A stretch of 64,000 nucleotides of DNA from Diphasiastrum complanatum (GCA_029204225.1 CM055108.1:46919486-46983485), one strand, 5' to 3'. Positions 11,078-21,195 are shown, numbered from the stretch's first letter. Numbers and translations are program-made. Notes: generated from the sequence alone by a model not told the origin.

Positions 11078-12240
11078 ATGGCTAGGACGAAATCCACTGC
11101 CCGTGCCATTACCTCTGTACAGCCATCTCATGCTCGTATTCCCCCTGGTATTGGCCGTAAACGTGGCAGAAAGCAAGTCTGGCTGAGGGAGATAAAAAAA
11201 CTTCCTAGAGCTCCTTTCGGTCGATCTGTTGGGAGTGTTACCCTGTCCCTTGGGGTTGATGCTCGTTTTGCCGTGCAGTCATGCAGGCCTTAAAAGGAAG
11301 CTGGATCTCGAAGCCAGCTGCTTCCCTTCCTCCTAGAGTTATCCCTGGCAAGAGACCCCACATTTTTTTGAGCTCTGAATTAGATGCTGGAGAATTTAAT
11401 TCAGACCCAAAATCATCTTCTCCTCCTCATGTAATTCATTCAGCTCCTCAAGAGATTTCTTTACCAAAAGTGATGATAACCCAAGAGGAGCTTGATAAAA
11501 TAACTGAAAAATCTGTAAATATTGTGTCTACATCTCTTTCTCTCCCTGTACATAATTTTTTTGTCAGAATTCCATACGATCCTAATTAGGTTTATTCTAA
11601 TTCTGAACATTATAATCAACATGAAGCTTACTTAGTTGATAAAATTGATCAGCTCGGCAATTATTTTGATTTCTTTCTTCCAGATTCAAATAGAAGCTAT
11701 AGATTAGGTCCAAATTTTTGTGCAGAGTTGAAAGAAAAAACATAAGAAATTACAGATGTTATTGTAGAACCCGGCGAAAACTTTTTGCAACATAGTATTA
11801 GTTTTGATTCTCAGGGTGTAGTTTTTGTTGTTAGTCCATTTTTTATGGGAGTGGTGAAGGCAAAAGAAGCCAATTTTGAAAGGGTTGTATATCTCATCGA
11901 ATGCAGTCCAGCGGCGAAATTTTATTTGATTCCATATGAGAATAAGTAAGGATTGCTAGTTTGCTTTTGCTGCTTTAATTTGGATGATTACTCATGTTCA
12001 AATAATTCTAATTTTTATTTTGATTATTGCAGTCGGCGTTGGAGCCTAAACATTCTTTCTGTAAAGATAAATAAGGAGGGAGTATCAAATTTTCTATGTG
12101 TAAAAGTAAACTCAGCTAATAATACACATGGAGAATTTGATTCTCTAGTTCCTAATGTCGTTCGGGAAATATCGACAACGACGACCTCAATTGGAGAGAT
12201 AACCATTGAATCTATTAGGGTATATACAATTCATCTTTGA
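11078..12240 (+). pseudogene. Histone H3-like gene, copy A
   Basis: The N terminus MARTKSTARAIT resembles histone H3 (MARTKQTARKS). After a Gly/Arg/Lys-rich tail comes REIKKLPRAPFGRSVG and then a D-A-RF segment, matching LREIRK, the alpha-1 helix and the DLRF loop of H3. Relative to copies B and C, 24 bp (the eight codons QRSTELLI) are missing in frame, and a one-base deletion near 11277 shifts the frame just before MQALKGS. Beyond it is a Ser/Glu-rich tail (SSELDAGEFNSDPKSSSPP) unlike H3, with no alpha-3 helix. Stops at about 11587 (after IPYDPN) and about 11743 are shared by all copies. An 87-bp intron (11946-12032, GTAAGG to TTATTGCAG) precedes a last exon ending at 12240. H3 Lys4 context (ARTK) is kept, but Lys9 is Ala. 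The H3 link is strong; protein function is unlikely now. Confidence 0.72.
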
Positions 12241-12759
12241 TATACATGTATTTTTTTAGTTTAAATCTATTTCATTCAGTTGTGGCATTCGACCGACCTT
12301 GATTGGTTGAAAAACCAATCAAGAAGACTTTCAAAGAAGGTGGGAACGTTGCGTAGAACAAAAAGCTTTTCTGCGCTTCGCTCATCCCAGCGTAGATATT
12401 ATTTGAGCTATGCCATCGCCCATCTAGCGGGACTTCAGTCATCAGGACCTAGGTCCGTTTCAAAATCGCGGATACTACAAACTCTATTATTATGGAAAAT
12501 CGTGGTATCGAGATGTAGAATTGAGAAATTATTCCAGTTCAGTAATAGTCCACCTACGGGACAAACATTTGGCTCTTGCTGCTCGGCATGCGATAGCGTG
12601 AACCTTACGAGACCGATCCAGTTCAGTCATGGTTGGTGGAATACCCCCCAGGGGCTTCACATTAGAAACACCATAAAGCCACACTCGCCCTTCAGCAGTC
12701 CAGGGCTTTGCTTTCGCCACATCTCTTGACTCTATTACTTGAGGATAGAGCTGGTAGCT

Positions 12760-12825
12760 GGGCTTATAGTTTATTTGGCTTAAATGTACCGCTCATAATG
12801 GTAAGTTCGAGCCCTACTAAGCCTA
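12760..12825 (+). tRNA. tRNA pseudogene with CAU anticodon (mt trnI-like), copy A
   Basis: The acceptor stem GGGCTTA/TAAGCCT pairs fully (one G-T), with discriminator A. The anticodon arm TACCG-CTCATAA-TGGTA gives anticodon CAU. The T loop TTCGAGC is present, but the variable loop and part of the T stem are shortened, leaving 66 nt in place of about 73. The arrangement resembles plant mitochondrial trnI(CAU). The deletion is shared by all three copies, so it predates their duplication. Not expected to be functional. Confidence 0.55.
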
Positions 12826-13559
12826 TTCTCTACTTGCTATATCCCCCCTCGTCCTTCAAGCTCGTTTTGCGAACCTTGCTGCTTTTCCCATATATACGGG
12901 GGTGCGGCGGTGGGTTGTGATCCTGAAAAATTCACGGGTGAAAGCCAATGCCCCGCCCAGGCTTGGGGCTAGTTATTAATTCCGTACGAAACGGGGTAGT
13001 TGCGAACTTTGGCCCTTCCATGGGCAAGCCGGAGAACGCATTATTATTTTTCCACCTCGGACTTCGAATATCCAATAGCCTCATACCGTAGGGGTATGGA
13101 TACACAATACTATCCATAGAGTGGTGTTGCATCCGATCCGTCACGAGCGGGCTAAGTTCGTCGTGGCCCACTACCCCCAAATAAATAGAACACTACAAGG
13201 GCACATCTATGCCAGTCAAATAGATTTGGTACCCCTCAGATTATTTATTGGACTATCAGGAACCATCACCGGGGATGCCCGCCCTTCCGGGGGGGGCGCT
13301 AAGCTTGGAAGAGGACCACTCCTACCCATTATCTAGATGGAGGGTCTTGGAGTGAACATTTGGCAGATGAGAGGCGTCTCCTCCCACAGAGATTACTTTG
13401 GACCTTGTGAAGCGAGTAGCACGGTAAAGCCGAACAACAGAGCTATTCGACTAGAAGGGGGTTGGGAGCCTATGAGCGGTAACGTTCCTGAAGATTTTCC
13501 GAGAGGAGCAGCGGAGGGAGACGGTCGCTTCTCTCATTTCCGCTCATTGTTATCACCCA

Positions 13560-13631
13560 TGGAGTATAGCCAAGTGGTAAGGCATCGTTTTTTGATACCG
13601 ACATGCAAAGGTTTGAATCCTTTTACTCCAG
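13560..13631 (+). tRNA. tRNA-Gln(UUG)-like sequence of mitochondrial type, copy A
   Basis: A full-length 72-nt cloverleaf: acceptor TGGAGTA/TACTCCA with discriminator G, D arm GCC-AAGTGGTAA-GGC, anticodon loop TTTTGAT giving UUG, and T arm AAAGG-TTTGAAT-CCTTT. The anticodon stem has one mismatch and the T loop has TTTGAAT for TTCGAAT. The sequence is close to plant mitochondrial trnQ(UUG). As a nuclear copy with stem damage it is most likely a pseudogene. Confidence 0.75.
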
Positions 13632-13755
13632 CTTTATGCAATTATTATGAACTCTACGTTGGTCGAAGCTGCTACAAAGTACTTGAATGTATTTTTAATT
13701 TCAATCTAATTCGTAAAAAGAAAAGCAAGCTAATGTTAGGAACTACGCAAGCCTC

Positions 13756-15025
13756 CCAATGAAGCCAGAATAGAACCTCTCCCACAGAAAAAATAAAAGG
13801 AATAAAGGGAGGGGGCAAGGTCCTCCCCATTTTCCCTATCCATAAGGGTGGCTTTCACCACAACCAATGGTAGTTTCATTATGGTAGCAAACAAATGAGA
13901 CAAGAGGTCAAATAATTGACTGTCTAAGAAAAAGCTACATAAAAACAAAAGCATTAGAAAGTGGCATGCTTGGACAAAAAAGAAAATAAGACCAAACATC
14001 ATGCAGTTGGTGGAGCGCTCGTGCTTCTGCACACATAATGCCAGTATTAATTAGTTCATATTTATCCAAATCCCTCAATTGTGTAAAGAAAAAGGTTACC
14101 TTTCTTTTCTAACTAGGAGCAAAGCTACTACACAACAATTTTTCATAACATAGGTCTCAAGTCATAAAAAAGATAGAGCTAACAAGTGAGATACATATGA
14201 TTCATGAAGAGAAAAATGATATTGACACGTACTCAAAAACTAATGTTAAGTATTGATACGTACGAGGTGAACTATAATGCAAATGCAAGCCCGCATCCAC
14301 TTGTCTTCGAAGCTATACAACAAAAGAACAACCAAGGAATATATTTAAAACTTTGAAAATGAGAAACTCCAAGAACGTCTGTTTTCTCATTATGTGATTA
14401 GAAAAACATATAAATTGGCTGGAGCAATCACAAAAAATCTCAACAATGGTTTCATTTTACAAAATATACACATTATCCTAAATACTTGACAATTGTTATA
14501 TCATACAAAGTCAACTCTTGATTGATGGTCTAAATATTAAGAAAGTTATCCATGCTTCAAAGAATACCAAGTGGAGAAATTAGAACATACAAAAATCACT
14601 TGAATCTGACACCTTTGAAATGGATTCTCCTTACTATTTGACTTGAACAAACAAGCAACAAAGGCGAAATGACATAATGGGATACGAACATGTAATGCTT
14701 ACTGATTTTTGTTAGTACTATAAAAAGATCGAAAGAAAAACAGACAAAAACCTAATCATCTCTAGAATATTTCAGTGTGAGACTTCATAGGTACTTTTAT
14801 TTGTTAGCAATAAGTTGGGCACAAAATTTACCCAAGATTAAGTGACACCTACAGAATATTGAAAGCATAATAAAAGTGATGTAACCACAATAACCCACCA
14901 AGGCCTTGTTATAGCCAACCAGATCTTCACTTTAAAACCACTTGTAGAAACAATATGTAGCACTTCAAAATGCATGTAGATGAAAGCTCACCATTATTAT
15001 TACTTACAACTTGTCATCTCTAATT
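13756..15025 (-). other. Spacer with two candidate exons downstream of the RING exon
   Basis: Mostly AT-rich sequence without recognised genes. Two short exon-like pieces lie on the minus strand and recur in copy C at 48321 and 48607. The piece at 14264-14312 (49 nt, LRRQVDAGLHLHYSSP) has donor GTACGTATC and acceptor TTGTATAG. The piece at 14001-14026 follows TGTGTGCAG. Both lie downstream, on the same strand, of the RFI2-like exon at 15564-15733, so they may be later exons of the same captured gene. Relative to copies B and C, the 1.6 kb repeat is absent here (join near 14000). Confidence 0.4.
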
Positions 15026-15563
15026 TGTCAAAGTATGTCAATTTCAATAGGAAATTGGTGTGTTCCAACTTTTTTTATTGCTCTTTCTTTTGCTTAAGTT
15101 GCAATATGTCTCACATTCTTATCTTCATGCATTTTCCTTTCAGTTGATGTTGAGAAACCTTTTCTCAAGTCACCTTCAATTTTTTGAAAGGAAATGATAA
15201 GTTTTTAAAGATTGGCTAACTATAAATGCGTTCCTCTTTGAGAATTCAAAACGTTTGGATAAGTTGTCTTTTGCATTGAGACTTCATTGATTTTTTGTTG
15301 AAACATGAAAGCTTTATCAATGACGATACTTTCTACCTATGTTTCGTCATTATCTTGTGTCCAAGAAACCAAAAGTTTAGATATACAAGCCAGCAATTTT
15401 GATCAATCAAGTTTTACAAACAAATTATATTTAAACATGAAATGATTGATGATGTATGCATGCCTAACTATGTGACATCAAGCAAATGTTATGAAACTAT
15501 CTCGAAGTATTGCAACTAATTAGAAAAGGGCATGCAAGAAAGATGCACAAATTAGGTTCTTAC

Positions 15564-15733
15564 ATAGTCTTCATTCAATTGAATTACATCAATTATTCCG
15601 GCAAACAAACCATCCATTGAAGAATTTACCAAACAATGACTGCCATTTGCATAAAGCCATTGTCCTTCTTCAATACATTGACAATTTGGACATTGCATTG
15701 ACCCTTTTGCATTAAATGCCGATCCTATACAAT
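15564..15733 (-). pseudogene. RFI2-like RING exon, copy 2 (best preserved)
   Basis: A 170-nt exon with intact borders: acceptor TTGTTGACAG before 15733 and donor GTAAGAACC after 15564. It encodes CIGSAFNAKGSMQCPNC and CIEEGQWLYANGSH without a stop. The terminal Cys-Pro-x-Cys pair of the RING is kept. Resemblance to RFI2-type plant E3 ligases is strong over this stretch, but the exon carrying the first RING zinc ligands is absent from the window, so this is a gene fragment and cannot fold into a complete RING. Confidence 0.75.
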
Positions 15734-16192
15734 CTGTCAACAATCCATGGTTTTAGTACGGTATTCAAGATGTTATTGATAATACAACATTTGTAAATTA
15801 GAGAAAGGAAAAAGCATAGGCATTTCATGCATATTATGATTTATTACCAGAAAATTTTGTCAATTGGTCATATAAATTGCATTTCCAAAACTACATGAAC
15901 CCACCATGTTCATACAATTGTTGTTCTAGTTGGTATTGTTTGGAGCAAAAACAAATAAGACTCCAAACAATGAAAAAGTTATATTTGATCTTTATCTACC
16001 AATTTGGTGAGTCAGTGAAAGATATATGCTCAATCATAGACACAAATATATGCTGAATCAGATTTTTTTTCTAGGCATAAAAAAAGCTACCCACAAAATG
16101 AAGGACCACAGTACCATGGATGGAACAAGCCGTAACTCTCACATCATTTCTACTCAAGAGTAAATGAAGGTCATAAGCATGAAGATATACTA

Positions 16193-19100
16193 GAAACGTA
16201 ACTGGACTTGGTTTCATAGATAGGTTAAGTTTCTTCATCAAACTTTAGAGCATTTGGTTCAACTTTCGATTTACCAATAAATGCAACATTGAAGAATGAC
16301 TTTGACTCCAGAAAATCAACAATACAAGGACACAAAAATCGGCAAAAGAACTTCAATAACACTTGCACAGACAAATAGCTGCTACCCCTGTTTACAGGTA
16401 ACCACAAAGAGCAAGTTACCATTGTTAGACTGTTTGATTACCTTGTTCTTGGTAATATTGTGAAAACCACATCTTGAATGTAGATGAACAATGTTAGGCT
16501 TCAGTCGTGTGACCGTCAATGACAAGACAAAACCCACAGCAGGTGAGTAGGTGAACACCAGTAGCGGGTACAACTCATGCCCAGTTTAGGCACCTTCTGA
16601 AAGCATTTTGAAGAAAGGTCAATTCGTAGAAAAGGCAGGTCACAGGGGAAGCAGCAAAGAAACGACTGATTTCCTTTGAAATCGGGCAAGTTTTCAGCAA
16701 AAGTTTTGGGCCTCCAAAAGTTGATTTGTTAGTGAGCTAGGGAGGCATCTTTTTAGCCATCAACGACTGATCTGATAGTAATGTCATTAGCAGTCATAAA
16801 TTGCTAGAAAAAGAGTTACAAAGGTCAGGAATTTTGACCTGAAAGATAGCAGACCAGAAAAATCAGCGACTGAGGGAGCTGAGAAATCGCAACAAACTTT
16901 CACAAAATCTGCTTGAAATTTCAGCGATTGGAGGGTAGCTGACCAGTGATTTCCAATACTGAAATTTTTCAGCCAGAAATCAATCCAAATTTCCAAAAAT
17001 TCTGACTCCTAGAAAGGCAGCAGATTTGCTCCCTACAAAATTGGATTCACTAGCGATTGAAGAGGGGCCAAAATTTGCTCATGTTTTAGCCATCAATTCA
17101 AGGGTTCCAGTGACCTAGGAGCAGCCATCAAGATCTGAAATTCAACTTTCTAACAGTGAGTTTTGGCAGCAAGCAAATCTTCAAGAATCGGAGTGTTTTG
17201 TGGTTTCCTATCAACAAATTGAGCCAGCCAAATGGAGTAGCTAAATCTGAAATTTGCCTACTTCTTTCTACCACAGATTTGAGGCAGCCTGAAGGGACAA
17301 AAAATTCAATCATTCCTAAGTCACGTCTTCTAGAGATATCCCTTCCATGCTACCAACTATTCAAGAATCAGATAATTTTTGTACATGATCCTTGTAATCT
17401 TCCTCCTGCAACTCAACAGTACCGTGCATAACGTTGTCCATATCATGGAAGCAGTCTACTTACATGAAAAATCAGCTGACCCTTCACAAAATCAGGGAGG
17501 TCGAGCTCATATGCATGTAGAATCTAGTCCTTAAGAAAAACTAAGTCCATGTATTAAAAGTGTAAGGGTTTTCTATGTTGACCCACATAGCCCTTACTCA
17601 ATCTTGGTCTCACTTCATCTTTTCTTTGGCAAAAAGTCAAGTTTTCTACATATATAATGTCTTTGCACTCTCTACTTTACCATTGATGAGATAGTGTGGT
17701 TCATATCCATACGTCATCATCAAAGGACACGTAACAATGGTTGAATGCTTTTTCTTTTGTAAGCAAACTCCAAGACTGCGAGGTATGTCCCTCATTCAGC
17801 CTGTATCTAATAAATACGTGAAGAATATCCTTGACCACTTGGTTCACTCATCTATTCAACTTGTCCATTTGATTGTAGTGAGTCTCAACTACTCATGGCC
17901 AATTATGGTCCCTAGCTATCCCAAACCTTAATCACAGTCCATAGAAATGAAGCTTTTGTTAGCATGTAGAATCTAGTCCTTAAGAACTCAAAAAAAAAAC
18001 TAGGTCCATGTATTAAAAGTGTAAGGGTTTTATATGTTCAATCCTGGTCTCACTTCACCTTTTCCTTGGCAAGAAATCATGTTTTCTACATATATGATGT
18101 CTTTGCACTCTCTACTTTACCATTGATGAGAGTGTGTGGTTCATATCCAAATATACTAACAAATCTATTCATACTATAATCAATATAATTTTCATTAAAA
18201 ATAAATTGATATCATGAAAACTCTTTAACCTTTGAAAAACAAGATAGATGAGCAACCCCAAAGATCAAAATCATATGAAAACTTAAGGAGAAATGTGCAT
18301 AGCTAGATTCAAACAAAAGACACAACAAATATTGTAGATTGCTACATGTATCTATGAATGTAATTCCTAAAGATGGCATCAATAGGCATGCAATGTACAT
18401 GTTGAGAATCGTAGACTTGTTATATCCTACAAGAATGCATAGGGAAGAACCTTTCCTCATCACAAGAGTTTGTAATAGACTATAACTAGAAATTCTCGTA
18501 ACACAAGGGAGAGTGCTAAGTGCACAAGAGCTGATTTCCTAATGTATATACTATGTGATTTGTTTGATATTAAGCTGACTTCTTTTTGCATAGGAAAATG
18601 AATATACATACCAAACGACTACGAATCATCGTCAGCATTTAGTATTGCATACCCATGCCACTGATTACCTAGTAAGTCGCTTTGGCACTGCCCTTAGTAA
18701 GTTGCCACTTGCCAATAAGTTTGAACTCAATGCATACATTACATTTGCAAGTTTCATAGGTGCTCATTGAAATACGTAACAACCTCAACTTGTACACAAG
18801 GATTTGGATGTGCCCAGCTATGTTCCTTTGGGAAGAGAGGATCCTTTCTAGTTATTAGTGAGAATGAAAACATCATATGTCATGCATCTCTATCGTGGGA
18901 TGGGAGAATACAAAAAAAGGTGTTCGACATGCTTAAGGCTACTTTGGCAAATTGAAGAAAGAAAAGTCTTTTCAAATAAAATAAAAAGGAAATGGACGGA
19001 CCCACATTGGAAAAGAGCATCCACTATAAATATGAAATCTTTCTCTTCTTATCATTTGTATAACTCAAAATGCCCATAGATGTTCTCCCCTTGATGTAGT

Positions 19101-19196
19101 TTGCTCATGCAGAACAAAGAGGAAGAAAGGCACAAAAAATGATTATACATAAGTACAAATTTCAAAGGAAAAATTCTATATTACCTAGAAGTACTT
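16193..19196 (-). mobile_element. Gypsy integrase C-terminal and 3' fragment inside the RFI2 block
   Basis: Minus-strand translation shows decayed Gypsy integrase: VVETHYNQMDKLNR near 17860 (family STAYHPQTDGQTERVN), a following RYRLNEGHTS stretch, and AYELDLPDFVKGQLIFHVSR near 17460-17510, the usual C-terminal YELDLP...FHVS motif. The part from 16200 to about 17400, downstream of integrase, is likely 3' untranslated or LTR sequence, although I could not delimit an LTR. The same 3 kb lies reversed at 44177-47216 and is absent from copy 1. Stops are frequent, so the element is dead. Confidence 0.65.
17515..18155. repeat. Direct duplication of about 200 bp within the Gypsy fragment
   Basis: About 17515-17712 and 17961-18155 are similar in the same direction. 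Both run from GCATGTAGAATCTAGTCC through TTAAAAGTGTAAGGGTTTT to TACCATTGATGAGA. Copy C has the same pair at about 45230-45430 and 45665-45850, so the duplication is older than the amplification of the block. The sequence between the repeats holds the integrase core remnant. Confidence 0.7.
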
Positions 19197-19650
19197 GTCC
19201 ACATACTAAGAGGTAAAACGATGTGGAATACAAACAAGTGTGATGCTAACTGGTAATAATAGGAGTCACTAGTTATATTTCTAGGATGACAAAGTCATAT
19301 ATATTGCATGCATTAAAGACAACTAAGTACAAGCTTCTTGTGCATGTAAGGTCTTCATATTCCAACTCTGTAAAGCCGAAATAATCTTTGCAAAGGGTAT
19401 CATCTATAGCACTTGGGTTTAAAGGTTGGTTTTCTAGCCATAACTAGCACGCTCCTCTTCCTAAAATGGACAAGGTTGTTTGTGTCAAGCATAGTGCAAA
19501 ATATCGCTATGGATTTAATCATTTTATTCGCCTAGTAGTCAAAAGAGTATTGAAAATCCGACAAGTAGGGCAGAATTACCTATTCAAATCAATTGTTGAA
19601 AAAGGGTTACTCATGTTTCGAAAATAAGCTTGAACAAAAAAAATAGTATC

Positions 19651-20328
19651 TATTGTTGTAGGGTCGACGATCTCGCATAGTATAGCCTTAACTCTACTCC
19701 TCTACACTAACATTCATCATGATTGTAGGTGAAAGGAAGGGGATGATTAGAAAAGATGGAGGGGAAAGAAGATAGAAGAGAGAGATAGAGGGAGGCTGGA
19801 GGTTAGCTCAAATGCACATTGTACTTGCTAAAGGAGTAACATAAACTATTGAAACCAAAAAGCATGAACTTGAAAGCAATAGAAAACAACAAGAGTAATA
19901 GCAAGCATTGAATTGCAAATGAGGATGCTTCTCTTCCAAAATTGGTAGAGTTTCCTCCTTCTCATTAAGCATGAAAATAGGGTACAAATTGTGCCTTTTT
20001 ATAAAATGGGGAAGGCCCTTGCCCCTCAATCCTATTGGCTAATATTCACAATGATCCTATCCATTCATCTTGTACCCAACTTGATCCAAGGGTCCACAAA
20101 AAGTATATTGGTAATCACAAGATTCATGTGAGTCCCAATTTGGACCCAACTCTAAAAAATAATCTCTATGTTTAAAAATGACTTTGGGCCTCTAGTTTTA
20201 TTTTAATTCCAAGGCCCAAGTCAAGTTTATTTTATTTACAACTTTACTTGCGTGCTCATTGGGCCATGGGCTTACGCGCGCAGGATGCCATGCCCTCGCA
20301 ACACATTTTATTGAATGATTTTATTTAT
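19651..20328. other. Spacer without recognised genes
   Basis: AT-rich sequence with no homology to the other blocks that I can see. It begins with a purine-rich run (GGAAGGGGATG, AGAGAGATAGAGGG, about 19730-19795) and ends near a GC-richer stretch. A palindromic TTGGGAATACCCCCAA at about 20340 borders the next feature and resembles an LTR end, but I could not find a matching partner. Confidence 0.4.
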
Positions 20329-21195
20329 TTACACTTTGTTGGGAATACCCCCAACAGGACCCACGGCCTGAAGTAGTGTCGGTCCCTCGGCACTCTGCCG
20401 GTTTAGTAGAGCGTTTTCTTCGGCCGCCTTTGCTAGATGAGGTAGGTGGTGACGTCCTCCATAAAGTTGAGGCGGTCCAATTTCTTCAAGTCTTTTGGCG
20501 TGTGAAGAGACTTGTGGGCCCCCGCAGCCAATCTTGGTCGACCCATGTTTGGAATTGGCGTGTCCATGCATCACCCTGAGGCGCAGCTCGGTGATAGACA
20601 CGAGCTATTGGCAGCTGATCTTCAATTTTGTCTAAAGGTAGCGCCTTATTAACATCAAAGAATATGGATGGGAGAAAATTGTCCCATTTAGTTTTGATCC
20701 CCATAGATGTTCTAAGTCTCGGGCGTAAGTGGCTGCCGCGCGGACTGTGGGATCAGGGCGATTGAGGTATTGGTTGGCGAATGCGGTGAGAGCTCTTCTG
20801 GCGTCTACATCCGTAGTCCACCCATATTTTGATTGTATGACCAGCCAATTGAAATTCTGAAGTGTGATCTTGTCCAGAGGAGTGTCGCATTCCTCCCATT
20901 TGAATCTTTGTGGACATGGCAGGAAGTGCTCATTCACCCGTAATTGTTGTGGACTCGTCACGTAGGCCTTGATGGCCGCAGAGTCTCTTTCGAACAACTG
21001 CTGACGCCACTCTGGCTGTGGGTGGAGGGCGGGTAGTACTTGCAGTTCGTTGCCCTTGATTGTCTTAGCAGAAAACGATATCTGCCAGCCGCCTCTTGAT
21101 GACTCGTGGGGATACTTTGATAAAAATTCATTGATTTTCTCCTCTACAGACTTCGAACTTCGGAAGGCCCCGCTGGCAGATATCAGTTGAAATTC
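20329..21195 (-). pseudogene. Unidentified open frame behind an LTR, frameshifted
   Basis: The minus strand is open from 21195 to about 20690 (roughly 165 codons). It includes INEFLSKYPHESSRGGWQIS, PQPEWRQQLFERDSAAIKAY, DKITLQNFNWLVIQSKYGW and VRAAATYARDLEHLWG. One extra G near 20697 shifts the frame; the new frame continues IKTKWDNFLPSIFFDVNKAL and QGDAWTRQFQTWVDQDW to about 20490. Another frame carries the final 50 residues to 20329. Codon use is GC-richer than in the surroundings. It lies directly downstream of the LTR at 21196, where a retroelement gag or captured gene would be. I do not recognise the domain. It lacks the CCHC knuckle expected of a Gypsy or Copia gag. Confidence 0.45.

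Larger units (their letters stand above)
12280..13755 (+). other. Mitochondrial-type DNA tract (NUMT), copy A
   Basis: This tract contains a tRNA-Gln(UUG)-like sequence at 13560 and a shortened tRNA with CAU anticodon at 12760, both resembling plant mitochondrial tRNAs. Its base composition is more GC-rich than the AT-rich flanks. It begins about 40 bp after the H3-like stop. A near-perfect hairpin lies at its start (GATTGGTT, four-base loop, AACCAATC at about 12300). The same tract occurs reversed at 24110-25562 and 50508-51957. Open frames overlap in several registers and I recognise no mitochondrial protein gene. Exact ends are uncertain because all copies extend past them. An organellar origin is inferred from the tRNAs. 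Confidence 0.62.
15026..19650. repeat. RFI2-exon repeat block, long copy (copy 2)
   Basis: Same orientation and order as 3909-6110, but interrupted at 16193-19196 by a 3.0 kb Gypsy-derived segment. Both outer parts align well to copy 1, including the RING exon, the GATATACTA stretch, CCACATACTAAG, and the MDKVVCVKHSAK frame at about 19466, which is shortened here by a deletion near 19608. The reversed copy at 43196-48271 has the same segment in the same place. Confidence 0.85.

Noticed and set aside
6111-12240. Integrated large DNA virus, suggested by a histone-like gene, compact convergent genes and a hairpin
   Set aside because: No capsid, polymerase, helicase or other viral hallmark is visible. 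The genes have ordinary GT-AG introns and decay like plant pseudogenes. It remains a remote alternative to test by search only.
12280-12729. 149-codon frame and other long frames in the mitochondrial-type tract
   Set aside because: Several frames overlap on both strands, they differ between copies, and none matches a mitochondrial protein I recognise. Long frames are expected in stop-poor, GC-richer DNA.
13560-13631. Functional nuclear tRNA-Gln gene
   Set aside because: The sequence is of mitochondrial type, has stem mismatches in each copy, and lies inside a duplicated organellar tract.
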